NCBI GenBank assembly: GCA_037975125.1 | Contig: CM075856.1 | Span: forward strand, 7,015,078 to 7,079,077 | DNA length: 64,000 nucleotides | Reading direction: 5' to 3' | Origin: Latrodectus hesperus | Taxonomy: Eukaryota; Arthropoda; Arachnida; Araneae; Theridiidae | Shown here: positions 1 through 15,230 of the stretch, in pieces | Position numbering within the stretch: the first letter of the stretch is position 1 | Layout of the letters: each line of letters begins with the position of its first letter | Notes under the pieces: generated by a model | What the model was told of the DNA's origin: nothing | What the model saw: the letters and a program-made list of their open reading frames with translations, nothing else | Databases searched by the model: none | Translations under genes and position numbers: made by a program

Positions 1-269
1 GAATTGTAACATTTTTAGTATCTTTACACATACTATCCCATAATTTTTCAGCTAACTTATGCCAACTTCCCTAACCTCTTGCATTATTAAGAAAATTTGC
101 ATAAGAACTTAAAATTTTATTGTAAGGACAGTTTAGGAACTGTTTTCTTGAGGATCATTTTTAGCGTTCCTACTTCTCTGGATAAATGCTGTGAAGTTTG
201 CTCTTATACATATTCTTTAACAATGACTTTTTGACACACTTGTTATTAAGCACCTCTCGATAGTGTTTT

Positions 270-505
270 GGATGAATTTGTGAAGGAGTGGCAGGACACT
301 TCTCAGCACCGAACTCAGAGTTGGGCTCCAATAATTAGGTAAAAGCTGCTGCGTGGGAGTCTGCTGAATTTTGAAGAATGAACCAAGTAGACGACCCCCA
401 ATACTTGACTTGCCATCCTCAGAGGTACTATTTCACTCGGAGGACAGTGCAACCACATTCTTTATAACATATTCTAGCCACCTATGTGGATGGAGTTTTC
501 AGTGT
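270..505 (-). repeat. SINE family A, copy 1 (tail-side part, head missing)
   Basis: This GC-richer block matches the tail-side half of the fuller copy at 4363-4672. Shared landmarks are 'ctcagagttgggctcc', a stretch on 'accaagtagacgacc', 'cttgacttgcc' and 'tcatttcac'-like text. The tRNA-like head expected on its right side is absent. Orientation is inferred from the full copy, whose tRNA-like head reads on the minus strand. No gene is seen in it; the short open frames here are by-products. Confidence 0.6.
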
Positions 506-1464
506 AAACAAAAACAAACCTCAGTTGACCGGAAGCCATCTCAAATACTTCCGGTTTTCTCTCTTCCCATTGAAAATCAATGCAATCGCAAAAAATTTTT
601 ATTTAAATATTTTTAGGTATTTATTTCTGTTTTCGAATTTTTTTTTATTTTATCCGTTAAAATCATAATTTTTAATAAAAGTGCAATCAGTGGTGATCGC
701 GTAAATTTTTAAAAAATTTTTTAATTTTCACTTAAATAATCCTGATGGATTGCCATATTTTGCGAGGAATCGCTCTTATTAATTGGCGATATAAGGATCA
801 ATTGTTGATGAATGATGTATCGTAACCCACATTCAAACTCTTGTTATTATTTATCTCAATTGTTAATCATTTTCTTCTCTAATTAATTTTTAATTTTATG
901 CATTTATTCCAAAATTTCAGGAAATATATTTTGCGTGCGATTGAACTATAAATCATTTTAAATATTAAGCAAGGTATTATATATGCTTTCCTTTATTGTA
1001 TTATAAATTTCATTAAAATTTTCTTGCTCATGCTGTAATATATGAATTGGTATCAATAATGAGTAGAACAAAATTGTTATGATGTGTTTATTTACTTGTT
1101 ATTTATTAATATTTTAAACAAATCTTGGTTTTCATTGCAATTAAAATTTAAGTCTTATTGTTAAGAATTGATTTAATATATATTTAATTAAATTAAGGAT
1201 TGTAAATCGGGTTCCATTGGAAATTTGAACATCTTCAATTGCGAAAATAAATTTGTTCCAGCTCGCATATTGCAACCAAATGCTACGCAACAACTATTAC
1301 CTTTATTTGCTTTCTGCATTTCAAAAAATTTATAAGATAATTCATTTTAAATCAATATTTCTCAAAAGCAATGGAAACTACAGAAAACAAGCACGATGGT
1401 ATAAGACAATAATGGAATAGTAAGCAGGAAGTTTCGTGCTGGAAGTTTTCTAGATCTCCACGAT

Positions 1465-1605
1465 AGTAGCGCCCTCTATTCTACGCTTTACAGAAATTTC
1501 CATCCATAGTGAACATGATGGATCTTCAGTTAAGTTGAGATTCGAACTCACTGCATTCCGACACTGAAATGACGTCCTAACCAACTTAAGCTACCAAGGT
1601 CTTTG
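1465..1605 (-). repeat. SINE family A, copy 2 (tRNA-like head part)
   Basis: Read on the minus strand this begins with a tRNA-like head: an A-box-like region after 'ttggtagcttaagttgg', then a B-box-like 'gagttcgaatctcaac'. It is followed by the family A motif read on plus as 'gaacatgatggatctt'. The head matches those at about 4560-4672 and 27270-27355. It is a partial copy and contains no open reading frame of note. Confidence 0.6.
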
Positions 1606-1756
1606 AGGGAGCAAAACAGTGTAAAATTGAAATCTTTTAATTCAAGTGGTTTTTTTATTTTTATTTATTTATTTTTTTATGTTCGGTTGCCCTTTTTAGA
1701 ATTAGTCATATGAAGCGCTAAAATGGGCAAAAGTAACGGCATATATATTTTTTTAC

Positions 1757-1905
1757 AACATGGCACCCAGTGGGTGTGTCATCTTTGCCCGGAAAGTGAA
1801 GCACACGCACAGAGAGAAAGAAACATCCGTGCGTGAACCAGGATTTGAACCCAGGACCTACTGCTTCGAAGTTAGGAATGCTAACCACTCCACCATCTTT
1901 TCAAG
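1757..1905 (-). repeat. SINE family B-like copy (head part)
   Basis: On the minus strand the right end is tRNA-like: 'ggtggagtggttagcatt' (A-box region), then 'ctgggttcaaatcctgg' (B box). Next comes a part with a gagagaaag run. The same order is seen in the two full family B copies at 51678-51956 and 52625-52907, although the sequence here is more diverged. The plus-strand open frame over it is a by-product of the repeat. Confidence 0.6.
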
Positions 1906-2141
1906 TGCAAAATTGAAATATATTACCGTAGACATTTTATCACTGTGTTCCTCTATATACCTCATTGGCAAATATTTAATATGATTCAGAATTCACAGTT
2001 TTGTCTTCACACAAAATTCACAGAATTCACAGTCTCTAAACTTTGAGAATGGATTGAAGTCGTACGCAAAATGTACAACCGTGAAGTAAAAAACAAATAA
2101 ATCAAACCAGACTCCCTTGGCCTTTTTGATGTTAAGAATGA

Positions 2142-2888
2142 ATGAAACTAATACTATTCTGGTTGTTACATGAAAACAAGGTAAATTCTAAAAATTAACT
2201 TGTTATTTATTATTATATTATTTCAATGTTCATATTTTATACAGTACAATTTAATCATAATAAAAAAACAATGAAATCCAAAATGTTTTGTCGTATTTTA
2301 TATTAATATTACTCTACAACCAACTTTTGATTATTAATGAAAGTTACTGACTCACAATCTCAATCAAATATGACTAAAAACACATTTTTCACTTTGTATT
2401 CAAAAAAAGAAAATTTTGAATGAATTATGAATAAAATGAGTTCGTTCATGTTTGTTATTTTTTTCTTAACCTGTAAGCTGGATCTGGGTGCCATCTAATA
2501 GGAAACTAGACTATATAATTCCATAGCTCTGTGTTCATTTTTATGCATTGTAAAAATAGTAAAAATTATTTTGCTAATATATTTCAAAAGCCGAGAAGCT
2601 TACAGATTAAGCGCTTTTTTATTTGTAAAAAGCATGAAATATTCATCAAAAAGCAAATAATATAGTGTTTAAAAGGATTTTTATTGAACGCCCGGCTAGT
2701 AGGATATTTTAAATTTTCAGCACAAGAGGCGGAAAAGATGGCACCTTATACAGTGTGGGTGTCCATCGTGGACTAGAGAGTGGGTGGGTTTCATTAATTT
2801 AGAAGTCAGGACCAAGCAGAAGACCCCCTCTTGGGTGTCAGGCCGTTATCCTCAGAGGTATCATTTCATATGGTGGATATTGCAACCA

Positions 2889-2971
<83 letters not shown>

Positions 2972-5900
2972 GTGCTCCAAGCACCATTAGCGAGCACGAC
3001 GGATCTTCTGTTGGGTCAGGATTCAAAACCACTACATTTTGACAGGAAGAAAGATACCCTAACCAATCAGATGATTAGCATATTATGAATCTATCCAACA
3101 ATTTGACGACTTTGAAAAAGTAAAATGCAACTTCGCTTAAATTATTTTTAAATAAAATATTTAAAATTTCATTAATGATTAAATTAGTTATTATTTTTTA
3201 TATGTAATTACCTGTCTTGTGTTATCATAAAAACAGTAAATGTCTAATATTTCTAAAAATAGCAACTTTTTAATTTTATTTTATTAGTGCTTCACAAAAG
3301 TGAAAATAAAAATATATTTACAGTGTTAATTTTCAAACTCTACCACGAATTTTTCTTAAATTTAATCCTATAAAACTAATTACGATTAAATTTATTTTCA
3401 CATAAACTCATTATGATATTTATTATAGCTTATAGAATTAGCTGAAAACGCTGCAAAATTTCAAGAGAAACAACAAAGCCTTGACAGCAAAGACGTCCCA
3501 AATCCTCCTCCTCAAGCACCACAAAAAGAATTATGTAAGCTTTAATTTTATCAACTATTTACCACAATGAAATAGTATTTCATTAGAAGTAACTGCAGAA
3601 ATGTGTAAAATTTTGTGTTTTAAACTTCAATTTTCGTGTTCTTTTCTCTTCCATAAATTAATTATTTTTGTTTTCATGTGATTTATTTCATTTGTTTCCA
3701 CTTTTATGAGTACCAGTATCATGACATGATGACCATTATCATATCATGATAATGTTAACCATAAATATTAAAATGGTGTAACTTTTATTTCACTTATGAT
3801 AAATGCTAAAAATATTATGGCATCCATACATCAGATAATCCGAAAAGCTCTGCCACATTTAGACAAAAAACAATTTACGAATAACTGTGCAAGTACATGC
3901 ATTTTTATTAAAGCTCTTTTTTGTATTTTGAGACAAACTTCGTTTCCAAAGAATCTTTAAAAATATTGGTTTGGTTTTTGAATCATTAGAAAGATTTTAT
4001 AGCCATTGTATATGGGAATGGTATATTGGTAGATAACTTTATATAAATTAGATAGGAGCTCTTTTGAATAAATGACATTCAGTGACGATATATTCCCCAA
4101 AATTTCATCCTTGTGATGACCTCTCGAGGATATAGTTGTTCAAATTCTGTAAAGAGCAAAATGATTAAACAAATCTCACGAATTTGACCATTTCAGTAAA
4201 CATCAATATTTATCCACCAGAAAATTGTTTCTTTCCAAACAAGACATGAACCGTTGTCAGATCATCTACCAACGTACAGTAGTAAATTGATCCTGACTAA
4301 GAAATACAAATGGTTATACCCTAGTTTGCAAGCGTTCCTTTCAATTCTAAGAAGCTACATGCGTTGTTGTTGTTCCGCTAGCATGCTGCCCTCTACCTAG
4401 CTCTGAGTTGGGTTCTTCCAGTTAGATAAGGGCAGTCGGATGGAGCCTTTGTGATTTTGAAGCTGGGACCAAGCAGATGAACCTCAATACTTGACCTGCC
4501 AACCCCAGAAGTATCATTTCACTTGGAGGACATTGCTACCACGGCATAATTAACGTGCCCCAGCCACCTTTAGTGAACACGATGGATCTTAGGTTAAGCA
4601 GGGATTTGAACTCACTACTTTCCGATAATGAGAGCGACGCCCTAAGCAACCAGGCCACCGTGGTCACTGTACGTCTTGTATAAATCAGCAGGGACTGCTT
4701 AAGACAAATTTATTCCACGAGTTTACACCGTTAATGTCTTTACTTAAAAATTTTATGATAGTGTGTATAACTACTTTACAAGTTACTTCAATTTGATAGT
4801 TACTTTGCAGTTTCGTCCTTACATGAGGAACTTTGGTTCCGCCATAAAGAAGAGAAGAAGTGAAATAAGGATCTATCAAATTTGTCTTAAAAATCGTGGT
4901 GTATACTAGGAGTTAGCACATCTTAAAATTGTTTAATAATTTTGGTGATTGAACATATTCAGTACTGTAAGCAACATTTAGACTTTGAAGTATCATTATT
5001 TTTATTCCAGGCATAGCCCTTGTACGAGAAATTATAAAGTACGCGAGTTTTTATGAATCCGCACCGTCAAATTTCAAGACTGGAAATCCTGGCCTTGATT
5101 TAATTGCTGAATTGGAAGAACTAATTAGCCAATTAAAAGAATGTGGTAAGCTAAATTTCGATCATTCATTTATATATTGTTTTATTGCACTAACTTGATT
5201 CTTCCATGGATAATTAGAATTTTAGCACTTGCTTAGATAACGAAAATGAAATAACACAGTATTAACTTATTTTAAGCAATCAGAAAAGTTTCTTTTTTTC
5301 TCCATCTAATTTCATTTTAACCATTGCTTAGTAGGTAACATGCAGATTACCCAAATGATTTGGAAAAATGAGACAATTTTTACTATAGAGCTTTAACACA
5401 CGTGACTCTGAATATACACGCATACGAGTATATGTATGTATGAAATTCTCTCATGAAGTGAAAGATCCATATTGAAATTCTATGCTGACTTTCTTAAAAA
5501 GCTTTCAGAAGTCTTTTGTTCTCGGAGAGCACACAAAAAATGCAAATTGGAAAAAGAGCAATATTTGGTATTTAATTAGTTTGTTCAAAACTGTTTTGTT
5601 CCACTGAATGGGATCTCAATACAGATCAGCTAAAAGAAAGTAAATGAGATGTATAACACTTGAAAATAAATTTCCTTTGATTATATATTTAGAAACAATC
5701 GAATTCGGAACATCTTGTTTTCAGGACTCAATGCATTTCTGATCGGCAGCATGGCGAGAAGAACCTTCACTGCTATCAGAAAATACTTTTACTAGTGAGC
5801 TCCAGTGGCTCAGTAGCTTCACGCCGCTTCCCGTAAGCTCAGCAAAGTGAAGCATCATTTGCCGCGGGCAGTGGTTGGGAGGGTGACCACGGTGTATTCC

Positions 5901-7031
5901 CCTTCACTGGGTTGCTGGAGCTCCGTGGGTTGGGGACGTGTCCACGTTAATCTGTGACGTCCAAAGTCCTTCCGCTGGTGTGGCGAGGAGGGTGCCAGCT
6001 CAGTTGTGGCCTCGTCATCTTACCGTGGTTCAAAATGACGAGACACCTTAAAAAGAGCAAAGTCGTACTTTCACCTTCGTGGAGCTCTAATCCAAAACGA
6101 ATGACGCTCCCTATTGACTTAATTCGCACCGCCAAAGGCAAAAGCGAGCTTGGCTTGTCCAAGTGTCATAGGAAAACAACAACAATAGAAGTCTTAAAAC
6201 ATCAAGCAAACTTGAAATCCCTTCGAATTTTTAAATTTGTCTTAGGTGACGTAATGATTTAAAAAATACTTCTGATTGGTTATATTTTATTAAATGTGAA
6301 TTTATCTCATTAAATGTACCTCCGCAGAATAATATGAAAATAATTACACCCTTCGATGAAACTGAAACGAATAATGATAATTCTACAATATGAAGTATTT
6401 CATACAATAGAGGACTAAATATTTTACATAATTATACCAATGATGTTATAATTAGTTTTATTTAAAAAAAAATTCGAAAATTTTCATTTAGAACTCGTAT
6501 TTTATATGAAGTAAATAATGTTTTTCTTTTCTATCAAAATAAAATGCTGATTTTTATCGGATTAGTGGACTCAAAGACACTTTATCAATATTTCTTTAAA
6601 AGGTTTTTCCAAAACTTCTCTCTCTCTCTCTGTTAGAGAAAAAGGAGAATTCAATTTAAAATCTTTAAAATGGAATTCTTTACGGGGCATATTGATATTG
6701 CAACGCAATAGTAATTCACCAGGGGACTCATATACACACTTTAAATATCTTAATAAGTTAAAACCATATTTTAATCTATATTCAAAAATTTTTTAAACAT
6801 GAAGAATTTACTGTTCCAATTCCGGATATCACTGGATTTGAATAAAATCTTACGCGAATAATTGTTCTGATCCGTATAATTATTCATAAGAGTGGAAAAT
6901 ACATGTTCTACCAATGCCCTATAGAATTCATTCCGTATAAAATGCATGAAATGTATGTAAGTATGTATGTAACAAATGTATTTAAGTAACAAGGGACCTT
7001 ACTGAAAATTGTTTTTTCAGAAGATGACTAG
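2142..7031 (+). CDS. candidate gene 1: four-exon small secreted-type protein
   Basis: Model by eye: exon 1 at 2142-2180, exon 2 at 3429-3534, exon 3 at 5011-5145, and exon 4 at 7021-7031 with the stop. The phases fit throughout (0, 1, 1) and the donors are gtaaat, gtaagc and gtaagc. The product would be about 96 residues. Exon 1 reads MKLILFWLLHENK, a short hydrophobic start that could be a signal sequence. The middle is hydrophilic with a Pro/Gln-rich patch ('PNPPPQAPQK'), and exon 3 looks helical with two Cys. The family is not recognised. Exon 3 resembles the last exon of candidate gene 2 around the pattern I-x-L-[VM]-[RK]-E. Exons 2 and 3 are the most convincing; exon 1 and the tiny last exon are weaker. 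The introns hold SINEs and an (AT)n tract. Alternative: only exons 2 and 3 are real and belong to a longer gene. Confidence 0.35.
2690..3080 (-). repeat. SINE family A, copy 3, split by an (AT)n tract
   Basis: The left part (about 2750-2890) and right part (about 2970-3075) match the family A copy at 4363-4672. Shared landmarks include 'accaagcagaagacc', 'tcatttcat' and 'gagcacgacggatctt', and the minus-strand head lies at the right end. Between them sits an uninterrupted (AT)n run at the position where the other copies carry a short 'ataac/attaac' segment, so the microsatellite probably grew inside the SINE. Confidence 0.6.
2891..2969. repeat. (AT)n microsatellite, about 79 bp
   Basis: Pure alternating AT. 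It produces spurious open frames of repeating Ile-Tyr on both strands, which are not genes. Confidence 0.95.
3429..3534 (+). CDS. candidate exon 2 of gene 1
   Basis: The acceptor is 'tttattatag' and the donor is gtaagc. The exon is open in the frame starting at its first base (phase 0 in, phase 1 out) and gives 35 residues containing 'ELAENAAKFQEKQQSL' and then a Pro-rich run. Base composition is clearly richer in G+C than the flanks, as expected for coding sequence. Its phase pattern equals that of the exons at 27923-28043 and 63701-63764. Confidence 0.5.
4363..4672 (-). repeat. SINE family A, copy 4 (most complete)
   Basis: About 310 bp. On the minus strand it starts with a tRNA-like head ('gtggcctggttgcttagg' as A-box region, 'gtgagttcaaatccctgc' as B-box region). 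It then runs through a conserved body and ends in a short (CAA)n-type tail, seen on plus as 'gttgttgttgtt' at 4363-4374. Partial copies of the same family lie at 270, 1465, 2690 and 27095. I did not find a clear target-site duplication. Confidence 0.65.
5011..5145 (+). CDS. candidate exon 3 of gene 1
   Basis: The acceptor is 'tttttattccag' with a good pyrimidine tract, and the donor is gtaagc. The exon has phase 1 in and phase 1 out and 44 full codons without a stop, including 'VREIIKYASFYESAPSNF' and 'AELEELISQLKEC'. It looks alpha-helical and acidic at the end. The quality of both splice sites and the amino-acid mix make this one of the best host exons in the window. Confidence 0.55.
5791..6187 (+). 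repeat. SINE family E, copy 1 (long copy)
   Basis: A GC-rich block of about 395 bp. It starts with 'ctccagtggctcagtagc', which resembles a tRNA D-arm/A-box region, and ends in 'aaaacaacaacaa'. From about 5936 onward it is closely matched by 61707-61971 ('gtgacgtcc', 'agtccttccgctggtgt', 'agcgagcttggcttg', 'aagtgtcat'). The open frames on both strands over this block are by-products. The function is that of a non-autonomous retroposon. Confidence 0.7.
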
Positions 7032-7613
7032 GAGTCGAATGGAGGATCCACTGAAGAGTAACTGAAGAAAAAACTTACTTCGGTAAAGGATTTGTTTCCG
7101 GACTAATTTAATCCCATTTCATTCAGTGACAATCTCTTTATTCCACTGGTCAATTATGAGATAAGAGTCTTGTTCACAAGTGACATTTTGAGAGAATCTG
7201 TTCTTTAAAATATGCAGAGAATAATGATTAACCCCAAAATAATATGAGTTAACAGAACCTTTGCATAAACATGGTTAACGTGAAGAAACAATTCTTTATA
7301 TAAACAGGTATGCAATGTGCCAGGCATCGAAAATAATTTCATATTAATTAAGAACGTTTTATGTTAATTTTATTTTTTTATTAAATGTTTGTAGTGTTTG
7401 AAAAATGTAATTATAAAAGTCTAATATGATATATAATAATGCATTTAATGCAAAATAAAAGGAAAAGCTATTAAATGTAAAAATAAAACATGTTATATAT
7501 ATAAATTGTTTCAAAATATGACACAGTATACTGAAAATCTCATTCACATATTTTAAAACTCATTTTTGCATAATTTTGTTATTACATACAATCAAAATTA
7601 CATGACATATTTA

Positions 7614-10926
<3,313 letters not shown>

Positions 10927-11077
10927 ATTTGCTAATTAGTAGATTAAAGTATAAAATGAGTAATTAAATATAAAGAAAAAACAATATTGAAAGAGAAAAT
11001 GCAAAAATTAAAGTTCAATTGTTTTTGTTTGGCTGAAAAGTAAAAGATAAAAGTCAATAGTTTTTTAATTAAAGTTC

Positions 11078-12060
11078 TTAGGAATTGTCCCATGATTTCA
11101 TTAAATCTGCAGATGTGGAAGTCAGGTTTGGGCCTTCGTGTCTGCCTATCTTCTTGACATCATATCTATCACTACACCGGACCTTTACGATTTCGTAGGG
11201 GCCGAAATATTTTGGGCGCAGTTTCATTCCTACACCAAACTGGGTTTTAGTGATGGCAACTTTGTCTCCTATGTTATATTTCTTTGCTTCTTTTCGCTGT
11301 TTGTTGTATTGTATTTTACTTTGTTCTTGTAATTGTAAAATGTTTAATTTGGCGTCTTCTCTTATTTGCTGCTTATTCTGAAATACCGATTGGTAATTTT
11401 CTTTTTCCAAAAGTTCTTTGATTTTGAGTCATTTTTATTTTTCATTTTGATGCCTGTTAAAAGTTCAAATGGTGTAAATTTGGTGGCTGTTGATAACTCG
11501 TTGTAGTGATGATGTGTGCTTGTACCATTGATTAGGATTTTCAAGTGGTAGTTTTGTTAAAACTGATATTAATGTTCCTTGAATTTTTTTCAACTTGTCC
11601 ATTGCCGTGAGGTACTCTGTTGGTGATTAAAATAATTTCGATGTCTTCTTCCTTGCAATATTTTTGAAATTCTGTTGAAGTAAGAGCTGGTCCTTTATCA
11701 CAAAATATTCGTCGTGGGTTTCCGAAATTCATTTGTTGTGGTTTCAATTTTTCTAAGGCATCATGTGTTGAAGGGGATTTGACTGGATAAATCCAAACAA
11801 ATTTTGTAAAAGCATCTACTACTGTAAAAATGTGTTTGTAGTTTTTGTTGGTGGATGGGAGTGGTCCTAGGAAATCTATGTGGTATGTGTCAACCGGTAA
11901 GTCTCCTTTTGGTATTGGATGTAGAAATCCTTCTTTGTCAAGTTTTTTTGAAGAAAGTATGCAGTGGATACAATTTGTGATAACATTTTCTACAGTCTTT
12001 CGTATATTGGGGAATACAATTGTTGTTTGACCAAATTTTCTGTTTTGTTTATGCCAAAAT
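11078..12060 (-). pseudogene. Gypsy integrase, broken
   Basis: In minus-strand order the visible parts are: the second half of the zinc-binding module ('CIHC' near 11970); the catalytic core with 'YHIDFLGPLPST' (first Asp) near 11870; 'TVVDAFTKFVWIYPVKS'; 'FCDKGPALTS' (second Asp) near 11690; and a region with 'GNGQVEKNSRNIN' near the third acidic residue. The last part is the C-terminal segment with 'VGMKLRPKYFGPYEIV' (11078-11410), a GPY/F module. A frameshift lies between the core and the C-terminal part around 11400-11560. Not functional as it stands. Confidence 0.8.
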
Positions 12061-12088
12061 TTCCTTTGGAATGTTCAAGTTGTACAAT

Positions 12089-12680
12089 TTATTTTTGCAT
12101 ATCCAGTGGGACTATTATAAGCTCTTGATCGTTCCCCACTTTGTACAAAATATCATTTTTTAATGTAAAATCAGTTGAAGTAGATGTTTGATGTAATTGT
12201 TTAATGCTTGACGTATACTCATCTTTACTTTGTGCTTCTTTTATTTTTTGTGTCATTTCGTTGTATTGTATGACCATGACTGGGTAACGGCTGAGAGCAT
12301 CAACATGTTGCATTTGTCGTGCTGATCTGTGGAGTATCTCGTTATCAAAATCTTCCAAAAAGAGAGCCCATCTTACTATTTCAGGTGATAGACACTGTTT
12401 TTTGGAAAGCTTGACAATCCGTGTAAATTTGGAATTTTGTGCCTACGAGGTAGTGTCGAAATTTTTCCAATGCTGCGATTATCGCTGAAACTTCTAGTTC
12501 ATAACTCGAGTATTTCTCTTCTTGTGGAGATGTTTTTCTGCTCATGTAGTATATTGGATGGAAATTATTGTCAGAATCCATTTGAAGGAGTATGGCACCG
12601 AATCCTTTCGAACTGGCATCACAGTGTATTTGTAACGGGGCATTTTGCTGAAAAAGATGCAGCACAGGTTCTGCTGACAG
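12089..12680 (-). pseudogene. Gypsy RNase H and connection region, broken
   Basis: The segment at 12381-12665 reads 'LQIHCDASSKGFGAILLQ', then 'YSSYELEVSAIIAALEKF' and 'FQIYTDCQAF', the usual acidic residues of the RT-associated RNase H of Gypsy elements. The next segment (12089-12358) holds 'QMQHVDALSRYPV', the conserved HVDALSR motif that closes this domain. A frame change near 12380 separates the two. Confidence 0.8.
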
Positions 12681-12697
12681 GATTTGTTTTAAAGTTA

Positions 12698-13645
12698 TTA
12701 ATGCTTGTTTTTGTTCAGGGTTAAATGTAAATGGGATATTTTTTCGTAAAAGGTCACTTTTAAAGGTTTTGCGATTAATGCATAGTCTTCAATAAATTTT
12801 CGGAAGTAACCAGTAAGTCCTAAGAAAGATTGAATGAGTTGAATTGTTTCAGGTTCAGGAAAATTCATAACTGCATTTGTTTTAGTAGTTGAGGGGCGAA
12901 TGATTCCTTGCTTGATTATATGACCAAGAAGATTTATCTTACTCTGTAGAAAATTACACTTTTTAAAGTTGAACTCTAATCCATAATTAGAAGCAACTTG
13001 GAACACTTTTTCAAGCTTTGAAATTCCTTCAGATTCAGTTTTTGATGGGATTATGAAGTCATCCATGTAAATAATAACAGTATTGTCTTTAATGAGTTCT
13101 TTGAAGACAGTTTGAACGTATTTTTGAAATAATTGGGGTAAATTGCATAGACCCAAGGAAACCTTTATGAATTCATATTGTCCGTTGTGTGTTATGAAGC
13201 TGGTGTATTTACGATTATCAGTTTCAACGGATAAATGGAAAAAACTTGACTCGAGGTTGGAAAAAAAATTGCTCCTTGTAGGAAAAATATCTTCGATGAG
13301 GGGTAGTGGAAACCTTTGCTTAACAGTCTTTGAATTAAGAGCGGGGTAATCGACACAGAATCTTATTGATTTGTCTTTTTTCTAAACTAAGACCAATGGT
13401 GCGGCGAAATCTGAATTAGATTCACAAATGATATCATCTTTTAGCCATTGTTCAATCTGCTTTTCAACTAAATTTTTCTCTATTTCTCCTAATTTTCTAG
13501 GCGGAAATGCGATAGGTGTGTCATCGGTTAGAATTATTTTCATACGTGAATTTATATCTTTAATTTTATTCGGCTTATAAGATTTAATAATTTGTTCTAT
13601 ATGTTTGCGCTTATCAACGTTTAAAATATGTGATAAATCCACTTC
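12698..13645 (-). pseudogene. Gypsy reverse transcriptase, broken
   Basis: The N-terminal part (13382-13642) carries 'VEKQIEQWLKDDIICES' and 'AAPLVLV', then an in-frame TAG at 13382-13384 where related elements have a Lys. The frame continues with 'RFCVDYPALNSKT', then further damage. The second half (12698-13156) has 'GLCNLPQLFQKYV', the catalytic 'IIYMDDFII' (YMDD box), 'LLGHIIKQGIIRPS' and 'SFLGLTGYFRKFIEDYA'. All main RT motifs are therefore present but split over at least two frames. Confidence 0.85.
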
Positions 13646-14149
13646 GGTGTAGATATTTAAATTCGGTAAATAACAGTCTTTATTTTCGAAAAATGAGCAT
13701 TCGGTATCTTCATATAACTATCATTCCCGTTTTGAAAACAAGTGGCTGTGTTTACATCGGAATTATGAGCAGATGTTTCCACTCGACATTCTTCGAATAC
13801 TCTTGTGGTTTTCCTATGAAGGGACTCTTATCAGTTCGAATGTGCTGACCCAGTGAGTAACACTTTCCCCGGATCTAATTTTAGAATCTAGCCGCGAGTG
13901 GTGAGGGGTACTATGTGGGAAAAGGCTGTTTTCAGATTCATTTTCGCCGATTGTATTCGAATTCTTTAAATCAGAGGAGCGCTGCTTCTTGTTATGCTGA
14001 GTGCACAGAAGGGGAAAATTATTTTTAAAGTGAGTGAGAGTTGAATTTTCTCTTTCGATTCTGATACACTCTTTCTTTGCATTTTCTAAATCATCAAAAA
14101 TATTAGGGGGGATTATTAAATCACAGTAAGGATTTTGGCACATTGCTGC

Positions 14150-14460
14150 TGTTACCGTTATCAGATTTTCTCGAAAATTTGGAAGGGCTCATTTTATTTT
14201 TGCTAGTTGCGCTTGAACTTCGCTGTTAAAAGCGCATGTGAGCTGCACAGTACCTAAATAATTAGTGTTTGGTGAAATAAGATGGGATTGAATACAAACA
14301 ATGTTCGCTCCAGAATCTATAAGTGTTTTTACGATTTTACCATTAACAAAAATATTTTCATACTGTAATTTGTTTATCGATTTACTGAATGAGTTATCGT
14401 CTACTTTGCAAATGGGGTCATTTGAATGAACACTAGATCGAGGATTTGAGGTAGTTTCAT
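14150..14460 (-). pseudogene. Gypsy aspartic protease region
   Basis: On the minus strand near 14300 the frame reads 'VKTLIDSGANIVCIQS', with the D-S-G-A catalytic motif of retroelement proteases, followed by a short open stretch. It has no long open frame in either direction. Between here and the RT (13645-14143) is a Ser/Asn-rich linker of about 109 codons that I do not recognise. Confidence 0.6.
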
Positions 14461-14503
14461 TTCTATGGTGATATTCTCCACGTGAATTGTTTATTGTGGC
14501 ATT

Positions 14504-15230
14504 TCACGAGTGGTCTATGAAATTTCTGTCGCGTGAGTAGCGATTGTAGTTTTGAAAGGAATTGTTTTTTTGTTTGTTCTCAAACGGCGGTTGGCGGGTT
14601 TCAGTAAAAGATTTTCTTTTCGAAACAAAATATATATCGCATTCTTTTGCTAATTCAGTTGGTTTGAACCAGTTTTCGCTTTGACGTATCGAAATATGTT
14701 GTTGCGTTTCACGGTCAAGGGTGGAAAATAATTTGTTCGCTATCATTCATTCGCATAAAATTTTAAAGTCACTAACATGACGAAGTTTACAATAATATTC
14801 GAAAGCACTCGTGACGAGAATTGCACAATGGGATTCATTTGTGCTCTACGGAAATTTATTAAGCATTGTTGGTTGAAATTCACGTAAAATAATATTTTGA
14901 ACTTTTTCGTAATCTTGAAATTCGTTTTCTGAGATGTAAAGTAATATGCTGTTGGCCTTTTCACCAAAAATATGAATTAATATCTCTGATTTTAATTCGT
15001 GTGGAGCATTTTTAGTTGTGAAAGCACGTTCGAGGGAATAAAAGAATTAATTGAAATGTTAGGGTCCGCTCGGGACATGCATACTAAGTATTTTAATGGA
15101 TTGAATGAGACTTTCGAGATTTGTTTCGATTGCTGTATACCTGGAATCAGGATGTTGATGATTTATCCCAGGATTAATTGCTGCTAGCTCTATTTCGTTT
15201 TCAATTTGTATCAGTTTATTTTTTACTTGA
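14504..15230 (-). pseudogene. Gypsy gag-like region, broken
   Basis: Minus-strand frames upstream of the protease encode a hydrophilic protein. It has a helical part around 14950-15190 and then a charged Asn/Arg/Gln-rich tail ('FQNYNRYSRDRNFIDHS' at about 14504-14560). I see no CCHC knuckle. The position before the protease and the composition fit gag. At least two frame changes are needed to read through it, so it is dead. Confidence 0.5.

Larger units (their letters stand above)
10927..15230 (-). mobile_element. decayed Ty3/Gypsy retrotransposon, minus strand
   Basis: From right to left on the minus strand the recognisable parts follow the Ty3/Gypsy order: gag-like region, aspartic protease, reverse transcriptase, RNase H, then integrase. 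Each is broken by stops or frameshifts, so no full polyprotein can be made. The order RT-RNaseH-INT separates it from Copia, and the GPY/F-like end of the integrase ('FGPYEIVKV') is typical of Gypsy elements. An LTR candidate sits at the left end; the right LTR is missing or beyond recognition. Confidence 0.85.

Noticed and set aside
2784..3088. Open frames made of Ile-Tyr repeats over (AT)n, also at 7566-7847, 10470-10758 and 62700-62897
   Set aside because: They are translations of pure AT microsatellites and carry no protein features beyond the repeat.
5947..6262. Open frames on both strands of 71 and 102 codons
   Set aside because: They cover SINE family E; the second copy at 61.7 kb does not keep the frames.
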